64,000 bases of DNA, from positions 62,001 to 126,000 of the forward strand of contig CAJNCY010000004.1 in NCBI GenBank assembly GCA_905221375.1, written 5' to 3'. This document shows positions 48,871 to 59,621 of this stretch, one piece after another (positions within the stretch are counted from its first letter, which is position 1; each line of letters opens with the position of its first letter). The notes under the pieces are model-generated. The model saw only the letters and a program-made list of their open reading frames with translations, was not told the DNA's origin and ran no database searches. The position numbers and the translations under genes are program-made. The stretch comes from a bacterium (GTDB lineage: Bacteria > Bacillota > Bacilli > Lactobacillales > Streptococcaceae).

Positions 48871-48899
48871 ATTATAACATGTATTGAATTAAAATTCAA
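48871..48899 (-). promoter_or_regulatory. Promoter with overlapping ARG box, amino-acid ABC operon
   Basis: TTGAAT (-35, 48894-48899), a 17-bp spacer and extended -10 TGTTATAAT (-10 at 48871-48876) on the minus strand. The palindrome TTGAATTTTAATTCAA (48884-48899) covers the -35 and matches the general ArgR box nTGAATwwwwATTCAn without mismatch, in a position suited to repression. Confidence 0.75.
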
Positions 48900-49026
48900 A
48901 CCTTTTATCCAATTTATTCAAAAAAACTTTAAACTAGTAGAATTAGCGAGAAATCTTAGTTTTTCCTAGTCAAGTTGCCCTCCTTTATGGTAAAATAGTA
49001 ACGATAAGAAATGAAGGAGAATCAAA

Positions 49027-49257
49027 ATGGAATCACATTTGGTTAGAATCATCTACCGCCTTGAAGCAATGGCAAAAGACGGCGGAAATTTAAAACGTAA
49101 TTTTGAACGCGAAGGAGTTGTTGTTGCAGAAGTTGCATACAGCCACGACGAAGAAAACGGATCAATTTTTACCCTTCGTGATGTCGAAGCTCGCGAAACT
49201 TATACGTTTGACAGCATTGACTTGATTGCAATGGAGATTTACGAACTCCTTTACTAA
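49027..49257 (+). CDS. DUF1797 family protein (YkuJ-like)
   Basis: A 76-residue protein (MESHLVRIIYRLEAMAKDGG ... IAMEIYELLY) of the DUF1797/YkuJ family, a small alpha/beta fold conserved in lactobacillales, function unknown. GAAGGAG precedes the ATG, a TAAAAT -10 lies upstream, and its own terminator follows, so it is monocistronic. Confidence 0.88.
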   Translation: MESHLVRIIYRLEAMAKDGGNLKRNFEREGVVVAEVAYSHDEENGSIFTLRDVEARETYTFDSIDLIAMEIYELLY

Positions 49258-49295
49258 TACAAAACAAGCTGGGATTACACCCTGCATGTCTAACC

Positions 49296-49330
49296 AAAAT
49301 CCTTTTTGTCTCACAAATAGGATTTTTTTT
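49296..49330 (+). terminator. Terminator after the DUF1797 gene
   Basis: AAAATCCT / AGGATTTT stem with a loop of about 15 bases and an eight-base T-run. Confidence 0.8.
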
Positions 49331-49390
49331 ATAGTCCAAATTCACAAAAATTTTCATTGTAACAACTTCTCAAAGCTGCAATCTTTTTAC

Positions 49391-49448
49391 TTGCTTTACG
49401 GTCCAATCCTGTTATAATGAGAGTATAGAAATTTGACTATTTTTGACC
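49391..49448 (+). promoter_or_regulatory. clpE promoter with CtsR operator
   Basis: TTGCTT (-35, 49391-49396), a 16-bp spacer and TATAAT (-10, 49413-49418) are followed by TTTGACTATTTTTGACC at 49432-49448, the direct heptad repeat with a three-base gap bound by the heat-shock repressor CtsR. The operator lies just downstream of the transcription start, so bound CtsR would block elongation or initiation. A GACCT ... AGGTC palindrome (49445-49460) overlaps its end. Confidence 0.9.
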
Positions 49449-49488
49449 TTTAAACAGGTCAGGCTAAAGAAAGAAATGAGGTAGATGT

Positions 49489-51756
49489 ATGCTTTGTCAA
49501 AACTGTAAAATCAACGACTCAACAATTCATCTTTACACCAATCTCAATGGAAAACAAAAACAAATTGACCTCTGTCAAAACTGTTACAAGATTATCAAGA
49601 CTGACCCTAACAACAGTCTCTTTAAAGGTATGACAGATTTGAACAATCGTGACTTTGATCCCTTTGGTGATTTCTTCAATGATCTAAACAATTTCAGACC
49701 TTCTAGCAATACTCCTCCTACTCCCCCTACTCAATCAGGTGGAGGTTACGGTGGAAATGGCGGTTATGGTTCCCAAAATCGTGGACCTGCTCAAACTCCG
49801 CCACCAAGCCAAGAAAAAGGCCTGCTAGAAGAATTTGGTATCAATGTAACTGAGATTGCTCGTCGTGGTGATATCGACCCCGTTATTGGACGCGATGATG
49901 AGATTATTCGTGTCATCGAAATTCTCAATCGCAGAACTAAGAATAATCCTGTTCTTATCGGTGAACCAGGTGTCGGAAAAACAGCCGTTGTCGAAGGTCT
50001 AGCTCAGAAAATCGTTGATGGCGACGTTCCACATAAACTACAAGGCAAACAAGTCATCCGTCTGGATGTGGTTAGCTTGGTTCAAGGAACGGGTATCCGT
50101 GGACAATTTGAAGAACGCATGCAAAAACTCATGGAAGAAATTCGCAAACGTGAGGACATCATCCTCTTTATCGATGAAATCCATGAAATTGTCGGTGCTG
50201 GTTCTGCAGGCGATGGCAATATGGATGCAGGAAATATCCTCAAGCCAGCCCTTGCTCGTGGAGAACTGCAACTGGTCGGTGCAACTACCCTCAATGAATA
50301 CCGTATCATTGAAAAGGATGCTGCCTTAGAGCGTCGTATGCAGCCTGTCAAAGTCGATGAACCAACAGTGGAGGAAACAATTACTATCCTCAAAGGCATT
50401 CAAAAGAAATACGAAGACTACCACCACGTTCAGTATACCGATGCTGCAATTGAAGCAGCTGCAACTCTTTCCAATCGTTACATCCAAGATCGTTTCTTGC
50501 CTGATAAGGCCATTGACCTCCTAGATGAAGCTGGTTCTAAGATGAACTTGACCTTGAATTTTGTAGATCCTAAAGTAATTGATCAGCGCTTGATTGAGGC
50601 TGAAAATCTCAAATCTCAAGCTACACGAGAAGAAGATTTTGAGAAGGCCGCCTACTTCCGCGACCAGATTGCCAAGTATAAGGAAATGCAAAAGAAAAAG
50701 GTTACGGACCAAGATACTCCTATCATCAGTGAGAAAACCATTGAGCACATTATCGAGCAGAAAACCAACATTCCTGTTGGGGATTTGAAAGAGAAAGAAC
50801 AATCTCAACTCATCCATCTAGCTGAAGACCTCAAGTCTCATGTTATTGGGCAAGACGATGCTGTCGATAAGATTGCAAAAGCTATTCGCCGTAATCGTGT
50901 CGGTCTCGGTACGCCTAACCGCCCAATTGGAAGCTTCTTATTTGTCGGCCCAACCGGTGTCGGTAAGACAGAACTTTCCAAACAACTAGCTATCGAACTC
51001 TTTGGTTCTGCTGATAGCATGATTCGCTTTGACATGAGTGAATACATGGAAAAACACAGCGTTGCTAAGTTAGTCGGTGCCCCTCCAGGTTATGTCGGCT
51101 ACGATGAAGCTGGACAATTAACTGAAAAAGTCCGCCGTAATCCCTATTCTCTTATTCTCTTAGATGAAGTAGAAAAAGCCCATCCAGATGTCATGCATAT
51201 GTTCCTGCAAGTCTTGGACGATGGGCGTTTGACAGATGGGCAAGGACGTACCGTCAGCTTTAAGGATGCCATTATTATCATGACCTCAAATGCAGGTACA
51301 GGTAAGGCCGAAGCCAGCGTTGGTTTCGGGGCAGCTCGCGAAGGACGTACCAACTCTGTTCTTGGTGAACTCGGTAACTTCTTTAGCCCAGAGTTCATGA
51401 ACCGTTTTGACGGCATCATCGAGTTCAAAGCTCTCAGCAAGGATAATCTCCTTCAGATTGTCGAGCTCATGCTAGCTGATGTTAACAAGCGACTCTCCAG
51501 CAACAACATTCATTTAGATGTGACAGATAAGGTTAAGGAGAAACTCGTAGACCTTGGCTATGATCCAAAAATGGGGGCACGCCCACTCCGTCGCACTATT
51601 CAAGACTATATTGAGGACGCAATCACTGACTACTACCTTGAAAACCCAAGCGAAAAAGACCTCAAGGCAGTTATGACCAGCAAGGGCAAGATTCAAATTA
51701 AGTCTGCCAAAAAAGCTGAAAAAATCAAAGAGAATACTTCTGAAATAGAAGATTAG
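49489..51756 (+). CDS. clpE: ATP-dependent Clp protease ATP-binding subunit ClpE
   Basis: ClpE is a two-AAA+ unfoldase that works with ClpP and helps clear aggregates and re-repress CtsR after heat shock. The 755 residues start with a zinc finger (C3, C6, C29, C32), a Gly/Pro/Gln-rich linker, AAA1 with GEPGVGKT, a UVR-like coiled insert ([15 protein letters not shown]), AAA2 with GPTGVGKTE and a C-terminal D2-small domain. It is monocistronic, has a CtsR operator, and ends in a bidirectional terminator. Confidence 0.97.
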   Translation: MLCQNCKINDSTIHLYTNLNGKQKQIDLCQNCYKIIKTDPNNSLFKGMTDLNNRDFDPFGDFFNDLNNFRPSSNTPPTPPTQSGGGYGGNGGYGSQNRGPAQTPPPSQEKGLLEEFGINVTEIARRGDIDPVIGRDDEIIRVIEILNRRTKNNPVLIGEPGVGKTAVVEGLAQKIVDGDVPHKLQGKQVIRLDVVSLVQGTGIRGQFEERMQKLMEEIRKREDIILFIDEIHEIVGAGSAGDGNMDAGNILKPALARGELQLVGATTLNEYRIIEKDAALERRMQPVKVDEPTVEETITILKGIQKKYEDYHHVQYTDAAIEAAATLSNRYIQDRFLPDKAIDLLDEAGSKMNLTLNFVDPKVIDQRLIEAENLKSQATREEDFEKAAYFRDQIAKYKEMQKKKVTDQDTPIISEKTIEHIIEQKTNIPVGDLKEKEQSQLIHLAEDLKSHVIGQDDAVDKIAKAIRRNRVGLGTPNRPIGSFLFVGPTGVGKTELSKQLAIELFGSADSMIRFDMSEYMEKHSVAKLVGAPPGYVGYDEAGQLTEKVRRNPYSLILLDEVEKAHPDVMHMFLQVLDDGRLTDGQGRTVSFKDAIIIMTSNAGTGKAEASVGFGAAREGRTNSVLGELGNFFSPEFMNRFDGIIEFKALSKDNLLQIVELMLADVNKRLSSNNIHLDVTDKVKEKLVDLGYDPKMGARPLRRTIQDYIEDAITDYYLENPSEKDLKAVMTSKGKIQIKSAKKAEKIKENTSEIED

Positions 51757-51764
51757 AGCTCATG

Positions 51765-51798
51765 AAAAGAACAGGAAACAAGATCTCCTGTTCTTTTT
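51765..51798. terminator. Bidirectional terminator between clpE and the GyrI-like gene
   Basis: AAAAGAACAGGA / TCCTGTTCTTTTT stem with a 10-base loop and T-runs on both strands; its right end overlaps the stop of the convergent gene. Confidence 0.88.
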
Positions 51799-52411
51799 AA
51801 TTCTCTTCTTGAACTTGATAGCGAAGAATTGTTTTCAATTTGCTTGGCTCCGTTCGATGAAGGTTATTGAGATAGATTTCTCGGTGGTACTCCGTAATTC
51901 TTTTGAGTTTATGAAGTTGACAAAAAAGCTCCATCTCTGCAAAAGTCTCATTTTCGGTATCAAAAGATCCCACATGAAGCATAGCAAGACTTTGTTCTTT
52001 TTCTATTTTTTCAAAACGAATAGCTTCATAGAGAAGACTTGGCTTCTTGATTTCCACTTCGTTCAGAGCTTCCTCAAATAGTTCTCGCGTAATAAAATCG
52101 GGTTGCCCAATCATAATGCTATAAGAAAGCTCACTTTTTACCAGTTCTCCTTCCTTCTCCTTTTTCCATACACCTTCTAAAGGAAAGACTGTAAAATCAG
52201 TGTAGACTGGATCCAGAGGAGCTTTTTTATACTTCATCTTTATCGCATAAGCTAAGGCATACAAAACTCCTACACGTTCTGAAAAATCTTCTTGATTTGG
52301 ATCGCCTTTACCATCAATCACGATATAGTATTGACCTGGTACCTGCAAAATAGTCGGCCTAGCCTTAACTTGATAAAGAGCTTTCGCTTCTTTTCTCCAT
52401 TCATATTTCAT
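51797..52411 (-). CDS. GyrI-like small-molecule-binding protein
   Basis: A 204-residue single-domain protein of the GyrI-like/SOUL-type fold found alone or as effector domain of MerR/AraC regulators. It starts with a short YEWRKEAKALYQ segment, then the typical GQYYIVIDGKGDPN and a C-terminal part with LHVGSFDTENETFAEME and HREIYLNN. Stand-alone members bind or hydrolyse small cyclic compounds; the ligand here is unknown. It lies next to the divergent-minded WYL regulator, 54 bp downstream of it on the same strand, so the two may be one unit. Confidence 0.8.
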   Translation of the reverse strand: MKYEWRKEAKALYQVKARPTILQVPGQYYIVIDGKGDPNQEDFSERVGVLYALAYAIKMKYKKAPLDPVYTDFTVFPLEGVWKKEKEGELVKSELSYSIMIGQPDFITRELFEEALNEVEIKKPSLLYEAIRFEKIEKEQSLAMLHVGSFDTENETFAEMELFCQLHKLKRITEYHREIYLNNLHRTEPSKLKTILRYQVQEEN

Positions 52412-52465
52412 TTGAATTTTCTCCTTTCTATCTCTAGTATAGCACTAAAACCCTGACATCTTTTG

Positions 52466-53371
52466 TCAAGGTTTATAAAATTTTTGGATTTTTTCTACTC
52501 TAGAAAGCAGTTCCTTCTTCAGATAATCAGGGTCGAGTATTTCCACTCCATCTAAATAAGACAGGAGGTAAGTATACAGACTTTCATGCTCTGGTAGGAC
52601 TGTCTTGACATAATAACATCCATCTTTGCCAAAGCTAATCTCATCTTCTAAAAAATCTTCATAAACCCGGAAAGCAAGCTTGGGACTAAACTTCAAGGAA
52701 ACTTCGATTTGATGATTTGCCACTTGATCTAAACTATCAACGGAATCCATTATGTTTTTCTGCTTCACTATTTCTTTTGTTAGGTGACAATTCCTAATTC
52801 TAGATAACTTGAAAAAACGCCAATCTTCCTTCAAACAACAGTAAGCGTGAAGGTACCAATCTCTCTTTTTAAATACGAGTTTAAAAGGTTCAACTGTACG
52901 AATCATTTTCTGACCACTCCCACCTAGATAAGTGATGACCAATCGCCTCTTCTCTAGAATAGCATGTTTGATGTTATCAAATAATTCTTTTTGACCTTCT
53001 CGCTTTCTCCAGTCACTCAAATCTACTTCTATCCAAGGGCTGGTAAAAACTTGAAAAATAGATTCCAATTTTTCAAGTAACAGGTCTTGCCTATCATCGG
53101 TTAGGGATTGAATCCATTGCAAAGCAGACACCAGTTCTATTTTTTCCTTCTCCGACACAAGGGTACGATCCAAAACAAAGTCTTTCATTAAAAAGATACC
53201 ACCTTCCTTTCCAGGAATAGAATAAAGGGGAATCCCTGCCATACTTAACCGCTCAATATCACGATAAATCGTTCGTACAGACACTTCAAATAATCGGGCT
53301 AATTCAGGAGCTGTTGTACTACCTTTTTCTAAAAGTAGATATAGAATACGAAATAATCTTGATTCTGCCAT
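52466..53371 (-). CDS. WYL-domain transcriptional regulator (YafY type)
   Basis: A 301-residue regulator with an N-terminal HTH_11/DeoR-like winged helix (STTAPELARLFEVSVRTIYRDIERL, about 17-41 in two parts) and a central WYL domain (about 140-215) where the WYL signature appears as DWYLHAYC. WYL domains bind nucleic acid or nucleotides and often govern stress or defence genes. No defence locus is nearby. Its only close neighbour in the same direction is the GyrI-like gene. Confidence 0.85.
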   Translation of the reverse strand: MAESRLFRILYLLLEKGSTTAPELARLFEVSVRTIYRDIERLSMAGIPLYSIPGKEGGIFLMKDFVLDRTLVSEKEKIELVSALQWIQSLTDDRQDLLLEKLESIFQVFTSPWIEVDLSDWRKREGQKELFDNIKHAILEKRRLVITYLGGSGQKMIRTVEPFKLVFKKRDWYLHAYCCLKEDWRFFKLSRIRNCHLTKEIVKQKNIMDSVDSLDQVANHQIEVSLKFSPKLAFRVYEDFLEDEISFGKDGCYYVKTVLPEHESLYTYLLSYLDGVEILDPDYLKKELLSRVEKIQKFYKP

Positions 53372-53483
53372 AAAATCACCTCCCTTTTATTATACCAGTT
53401 AAAGAAGTTCATTTGGAGAGTTTACCCCAACAAATATTGATAAAGTCAAAGTAGATTTTCTTCACAAGTTCGCTAGTTTCTTC

Positions 53484-53512
53484 TTGACAGCTTGCCCTTT
53501 GTCCATTATGAT
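53484..53512 (+). promoter_or_regulatory. Promoter of the NUDIX gene
   Basis: TTGACA (-35, 53484-53489), a 17-bp spacer and TATGAT (-10, 53507-53512), about 30 bp before the NUDIX start. Confidence 0.75.
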
Positions 53513-53546
53513 AATAATAATGATACTAGATAATGAGGAAAATGCA

Positions 53547-53999
53547 ATGGTGAACCCAACTTTCGGAGAAAAAAAAGCGAATACAGACTATATTTCACGT
53601 TACGGTGTATATGCAGTTATCCCTGACGCTGAACAGAAACAAATAGTTCTTGTTCAAGCACCTAATGGCGCTTGGTTCTTACCAGGTGGCGAAATTGAAG
53701 CAGGTGAAAATCATCAGGAAGCCCTAAAACGTGAGTTGATTGAAGAACTGGGTTTCACAGCTGAAATTGGTACCTATTACGGACAAGCTGATGAATATTT
53801 CTACTCTCGTCACCGTGATACCTACTACTACAATCCTGCCTACCTCTATGAAGCGACTTCTTTCAAGGAAGTTCAAAAACCACTAGAAGACTTTAATCAT
53901 ATTGCCTGGTTCCCTATTGACGAGGCAATTGAAAATCTCAAACGTGGTAGCCATAAATGGGCCATTCAATCTTGGAAAAAACAGCATAAGATTGACTAA
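53547..53999 (+). CDS. NUDIX hydrolase (MutT-like)
   Basis: A 150-residue NUDIX enzyme with the complete box GGEIEAGENHQEALKREL...EELG (about 55-78; Gx5Ex7REUxEExGU is intact), so it should be a catalytically active Mg-dependent pyrophosphohydrolase. The substrate (8-oxo-dGTP, other NTPs, ADP-ribose or NADH) cannot be told. ATG 53547 follows GAGG at good spacing; an earlier in-frame ATG lies inside the promoter. Its TAA is the first base of a BOX element, which is thus part of its mRNA end. Confidence 0.88.
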   Translation: MVNPTFGEKKANTDYISRYGVYAVIPDAEQKQIVLVQAPNGAWFLPGGEIEAGENHQEALKRELIEELGFTAEIGTYYGQADEYFYSRHRDTYYYNPAYLYEATSFKEVQKPLEDFNHIAWFPIDEAIENLKRGSHKWAIQSWKKQHKID

Positions 54000-54103
54000 T
54001 ACTCTTCGAAAATCAAATTCAAACCACGTCAGCTTCGCCTTGCCGTACTCAAGTACAGCCTGCGGCTAGCTTCCTAGTTTGCTCTTTGATTTTCATTGAG
54101 TAT
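53999..54103 (+). repeat. BOX element of A-C type (boxB lost)
   Basis: It begins ATACTCTTCGAAAATC with boxA, including CACGTCAGCTTCGCCTTGCC (nearly the BOX-A1R primer site), and ends CTCTTTGATTTTCATTGAGTAT as boxC. Between them only GTACTCAAGTAC, a small palindrome, is left in place of boxB. The first base is the last base of the NUDIX stop codon. The whole can fold into a long hairpin in the NUDIX transcript. Confidence 0.92.
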
Positions 54104-54163
54104 AAATCAAGCTACTTTATTTAAAAAGTGCTATAATAGAATTAGAAAATCGGAGGAAATGTT

Positions 54164-54463
54164 ATGAAGCTTATCAATACGACAAACTCACACTCGCAAC
54201 TTGTAAAAAGCCAGCTAGAAAGTACAGATGCAACCCTTGTTGAGGTCTATTCTGCAGGGAATACTGATGTTATTTTTACTCAAGCTCCGCTTCACTATGA
54301 AGTCCTCATTTCAAATAAACACCGTGCTATTCGCGAAACCGAAATCGAAGCCATCCAAGAGTTTTTCTTGAAACGTAAAATTGATAAAGACTCTATTGAT
54401 GAGACCAATATCAAAACCCTCTACTCAGAAAAATTAATTGGGATTTCGATTCCAATCAAATAA
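54164..54463 (+). CDS. DUF1827 family protein
   Basis: A 99-residue protein (MKLINTTNSHSQLVKSQLES ... LIGISIPIK) of DUF1827, a small soluble family seen in streptococci and enterococci; function unknown. CGGAGG precedes the ATG and TATAAT lies upstream between the BOX element and the gene. A long, strongly structured segment follows the stop. Confidence 0.85.
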   Translation: MKLINTTNSHSQLVKSQLESTDATLVEVYSAGNTDVIFTQAPLHYEVLISNKHRAIRETEIEAIQEFFLKRKIDKDSIDETNIKTLYSEKLIGISIPIK

Positions 54464-54548
54464 AATTTTGGAGAGATTAGAAAGCTATTGAACCTTATAG
54501 ACCAGACATAGGTTCTGACTTGCTTTTTAAATCGTCTCCAATTTTTTA
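54462..54548 (+). other. Long structured segment after the DUF1827 gene
   Basis: Starting at the stop codon, TTGGAGA-GATT-AGAAAGC pairs with GCTTTTT-AAATC-G-TCTCCAA (one bulged G, one G-U), flanked by AAAA/TTTT, and encloses a second hairpin GAACCT ... AGGTTC. The end is TCTCCAATTTTTT. It could act as a terminator with a built-in second stem, or be a small RNA or an immobile MITE-like element. Its size and order are unlike the other terminators in the window. Confidence 0.65.
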
Positions 54549-54582
54549 TCTTGAGATCTTATCATACAAGATTTTATAGACA

Positions 54583-54637
54583 AATAATAAAAAAGATTTG
54601 ATTCTGCTTCTCACACAATCAAATCTTTTTTATTATT
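54583..54637. terminator. Bidirectional terminator, perfect 21-bp inverted repeat
   Basis: AATAATAAAAAAGATTTGATT and its exact complement 13 bases apart, ending next to the ezrA stop. It serves the convergent DUF1827 and ezrA genes. Confidence 0.88.
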
Positions 54638-56365
54638 TTAGAAACGAATTGTTTCACGTGTTTTCTCATATGAGGTAACAAAGCGGTTGGTTACACCAGG
54701 CTCTGCCACTTCCAATGCTTGAGAAATCTTGTCAAACGAAGCATGATAATCAAATTCTTTCTCAAAAATATCTAAAGCTTCATTGAAGGCTTCTTGAATA
54801 CGTTCATCAAATGAGCGGTAGCGGTTAGAATATTGCAAGAGTTGTTCTGTCAAGGTTGCATATTGTACAATATTATAAGTTTCCGCCTCAAGCTCTTCCA
54901 TATCCTTCGTTGCAATTTCAAGAATACGGTTAACTGATTCTATATTAACTAAGTTTTGTTCTAATTCAGCTATTAAGTCTTCCGTATTATTACTTGCTGT
55001 AAAGAATAACTTCAAGAAAGTTTGTGGAATACCAGGTAAGTTCCGTTTCTCCATATATCTCTTGATGGTATGGAGACGATTAACATATACATTTGCCTTT
55101 TGACGTGCATTGATATCATCTTTTTCAATCTGAGCAAGACGTTGACTAAGTTCAACTTGTTCATCCTCAATTTCTTTCAAAGTCGCTTGTAAGTTTTCCA
55201 AACGTTCTTCAAGTAATGAATATGGCTCAGAATGTTCCTCTTGTTCTGAAGTTAATTCTAATACAGATTCTTCCAAAGACTCTAACTCAGCTTGCAATCT
55301 ATGAACATGACTTGCATCCGATTCAGAAAGTAAATAACTTTTACTCAAACGCTCAATGTCTTCTATCAATAAAGCATTATTTTCCTTCATGTGTTGAAGA
55401 TAAGTAGGAAGTGTTGCTACTAAACCTTCTACCACTTTCTGTGCCGCAATTTCTCTTGTAAAGATATCATAAAGTGCATTAATCTCTTCTTGGATTTGAG
55501 TATTTTCGTACTCTGCATTATCCAATTCTAGTTTCGCAATATTCTCATGATTTTTCTTGAGAGCTTCATGAAGCAATTGGAAACGAGCTTCGATATCCGT
55601 TTCAGCAAAATGATAATTAGCATCTAAAAGCTTACGGTAGCCATCTTCTAAATCTTCCAACTGATCAGGTAGCTCTTTAGATAATGTTGTTACAACTGCT
55701 GGTATACGATCAACAATATGTGTCAAAGCCAAGATATGATTTTCAGCATTATCCAAAATCACAGCAGCTTCTACTGGGTCACCAGACGAGTTTAAAGTTA
55801 CAAACTGAGAAAACTCTGATTGGATATTTTCCAATTGTTTTTCGATTTCAGACAAACCTTGGCCATATTCTTCAGAATGATCAGCAACTCGGTGTTGCAA
55901 CTCTTCAAACAAGTCCAAGGTATGAAGAACACGTCCACTATTTTTAGACTCTTGTTTCTCCAAATCTGCCAAGGCGTTGCGAATTGCCGCAATATCTTCT
56001 TCAATCAAGGTAATTTGACTCTCGATTTGATCAATTTGATGACTGGCCTTGAAAAAACGGAATGAGTTATTGTAACCTTCTGCCTCGAAAAGATTATTTT
56101 CGATATCGGCAAAAGAATTAAGAGATAAATCAACCCATTTTTGATTCCATTCACGGAAAGTCACCTGACTTTGTCCAATCAAGTGCATATTTTTTACAGC
56201 TTCAACTTCATCATTAACTGGCAGATTGTACAGTTCTTCTTTTTTCTCTTCTAAAATTGCTAATTTACTTTCATTGCGCTTCCTTACATAGATTGCGATA
56301 GCATAGGCAATGACCAATAAAACTGCAACTGCAATTATTAAATAAATTACTAGTGTAGCAGACAT
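54638..56365 (-). CDS. ezrA: Septation ring regulator EzrA
   Basis: EzrA is a membrane-anchored division protein that binds FtsZ and penicillin-binding proteins, coordinating septal and peripheral wall synthesis. The 575 residues have one N-terminal membrane helix (about 4-25, out-in) followed by spectrin-like coiled coils with repeated Leu/Glu/Gln heptads. MSATLVIY is chosen with AAGGAG in front. It lies just after gyrB, a conserved place in streptococci. Confidence 0.95.
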   Translation of the reverse strand: MSATLVIYLIIAVAVLLVIAYAIAIYVRKRNESKLAILEEKKEELYNLPVNDEVEAVKNMHLIGQSQVTFREWNQKWVDLSLNSFADIENNLFEAEGYNNSFRFFKASHQIDQIESQITLIEEDIAAIRNALADLEKQESKNSGRVLHTLDLFEELQHRVADHSEEYGQGLSEIEKQLENIQSEFSQFVTLNSSGDPVEAAVILDNAENHILALTHIVDRIPAVVTTLSKELPDQLEDLEDGYRKLLDANYHFAETDIEARFQLLHEALKKNHENIAKLELDNAEYENTQIQEEINALYDIFTREIAAQKVVEGLVATLPTYLQHMKENNALLIEDIERLSKSYLLSESDASHVHRLQAELESLEESVLELTSEQEEHSEPYSLLEERLENLQATLKEIEDEQVELSQRLAQIEKDDINARQKANVYVNRLHTIKRYMEKRNLPGIPQTFLKLFFTASNNTEDLIAELEQNLVNIESVNRILEIATKDMEELEAETYNIVQYATLTEQLLQYSNRYRSFDERIQEAFNEALDIFEKEFDYHASFDKISQALEVAEPGVTNRFVTSYEKTRETIRF

Positions 56366-56446
56366 ATTAAACTCCTTTTTTACTTGAAACAATCGTAACG
56401 ATTATATCATATTTTTTAGACCAAGGGAACTACTTCTCCCTATTTT

Positions 56447-58971
<2,525 letters not shown>

Positions 58972-58978
58972 ACCCTTC

Positions 58979-58987
58979 ATTATAGCA
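58979..58987 (-). promoter_or_regulatory. Extended -10 promoter of the HAD gene, near-leaderless
   Basis: TGCTATAAT on the minus strand ends seven bases before the ATG at 58971, so the expected transcription start falls at or next to the start codon. Confidence 0.65.
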
Positions 58988-59033
58988 TTTTTTTATGAAA
59001 AAAGCGATGATTTCCCTGAGTTTTCCACATAAA

Positions 59034-59058
59034 AAAACGAGAGGTTGACTCCCGTTTT
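59034..59058 (-). terminator. Terminator of the DJ-1 gene
   Basis: AAAACGGGAG / CTCTCGTTTTTTT stem (one mismatch-tolerant step) with a five-base loop, after the stop at 59057 on the minus strand. Confidence 0.75.
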
Positions 59059-59611
59059 ATTGATTTTTACCAAAGACATCTCGATAGAGCATTCCTGTTC
59101 GTAAACTCTCTGCGTCTCCTCCTAGTTGGTCCACCAACTCGTAGGCAAAGGCAAGGGCTGTAGAGGGACCTCGACTGGTTGTCAAATGACCATCTACCAC
59201 TACTGTTTCCTTGACATATTGACCATCAAGGATTTGCTCTTGAACGCCATCATAGCAAGTGTACTGCTTATTTTTCAATATCCCTGCTTGATTGAGGGCA
59301 ATTGGCGCCGCACAAATAGCTGCCAGTTTCTTCCCTTCTTGCTCGAAATTTTGCAATTCTTGAATCAAGGCCTGATTGTCACGCAAATGTGCAGAACCAG
59401 GCATCCCTCCAGGAAGGACAATCATGTCATAGTCTGATAAATCACCATCAAAAACACGATCTGCACTTACTTGGATTGCATGCGACCCCGTCACTTGCTC
59501 TTCAAAACCAACCATATCACAAGTAATATTTGCACGACGCAAGACATCTACAACTGTCAAAGCTTCAATTTCTTCAAAGCCCTGAGCTAACATAACTGCT
59601 ACTTTTACCAT
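59057..59611 (-). CDS. DJ-1/PfpI family protein
   Basis: A 184-residue member of the DJ-1/ThiJ/PfpI superfamily with the nucleophile elbow KLAAICAAPIAL (Cys about 95) and a conserved Glu in the N-terminal LAQGFEEIEALT. Members act as deglycases, chaperones, or in stress response; the pneumococcal homologue has been annotated as a thiazole monophosphate biosynthesis-like protein, which the sequence does not support as a firm function. GGAG precedes the ATG. It follows rodA by 10 bp and shares its transcript. Confidence 0.87.
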   Translation of the reverse strand: MVKVAVMLAQGFEEIEALTVVDVLRRANITCDMVGFEEQVTGSHAIQVSADRVFDGDLSDYDMIVLPGGMPGSAHLRDNQALIQELQNFEQEGKKLAAICAAPIALNQAGILKNKQYTCYDGVQEQILDGQYVKETVVVDGHLTTSRGPSTALAFAYELVDQLGGDAESLRTGMLYRDVFGKNQ

Positions 59612-59621
59612 GATTTTCTCC

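Noticed and set aside
52466..53371. WYL regulator as a sign of a defence island
   Set aside because: Neighbours are housekeeping genes; no restriction, CRISPR, toxin or other defence genes were found within several kb.
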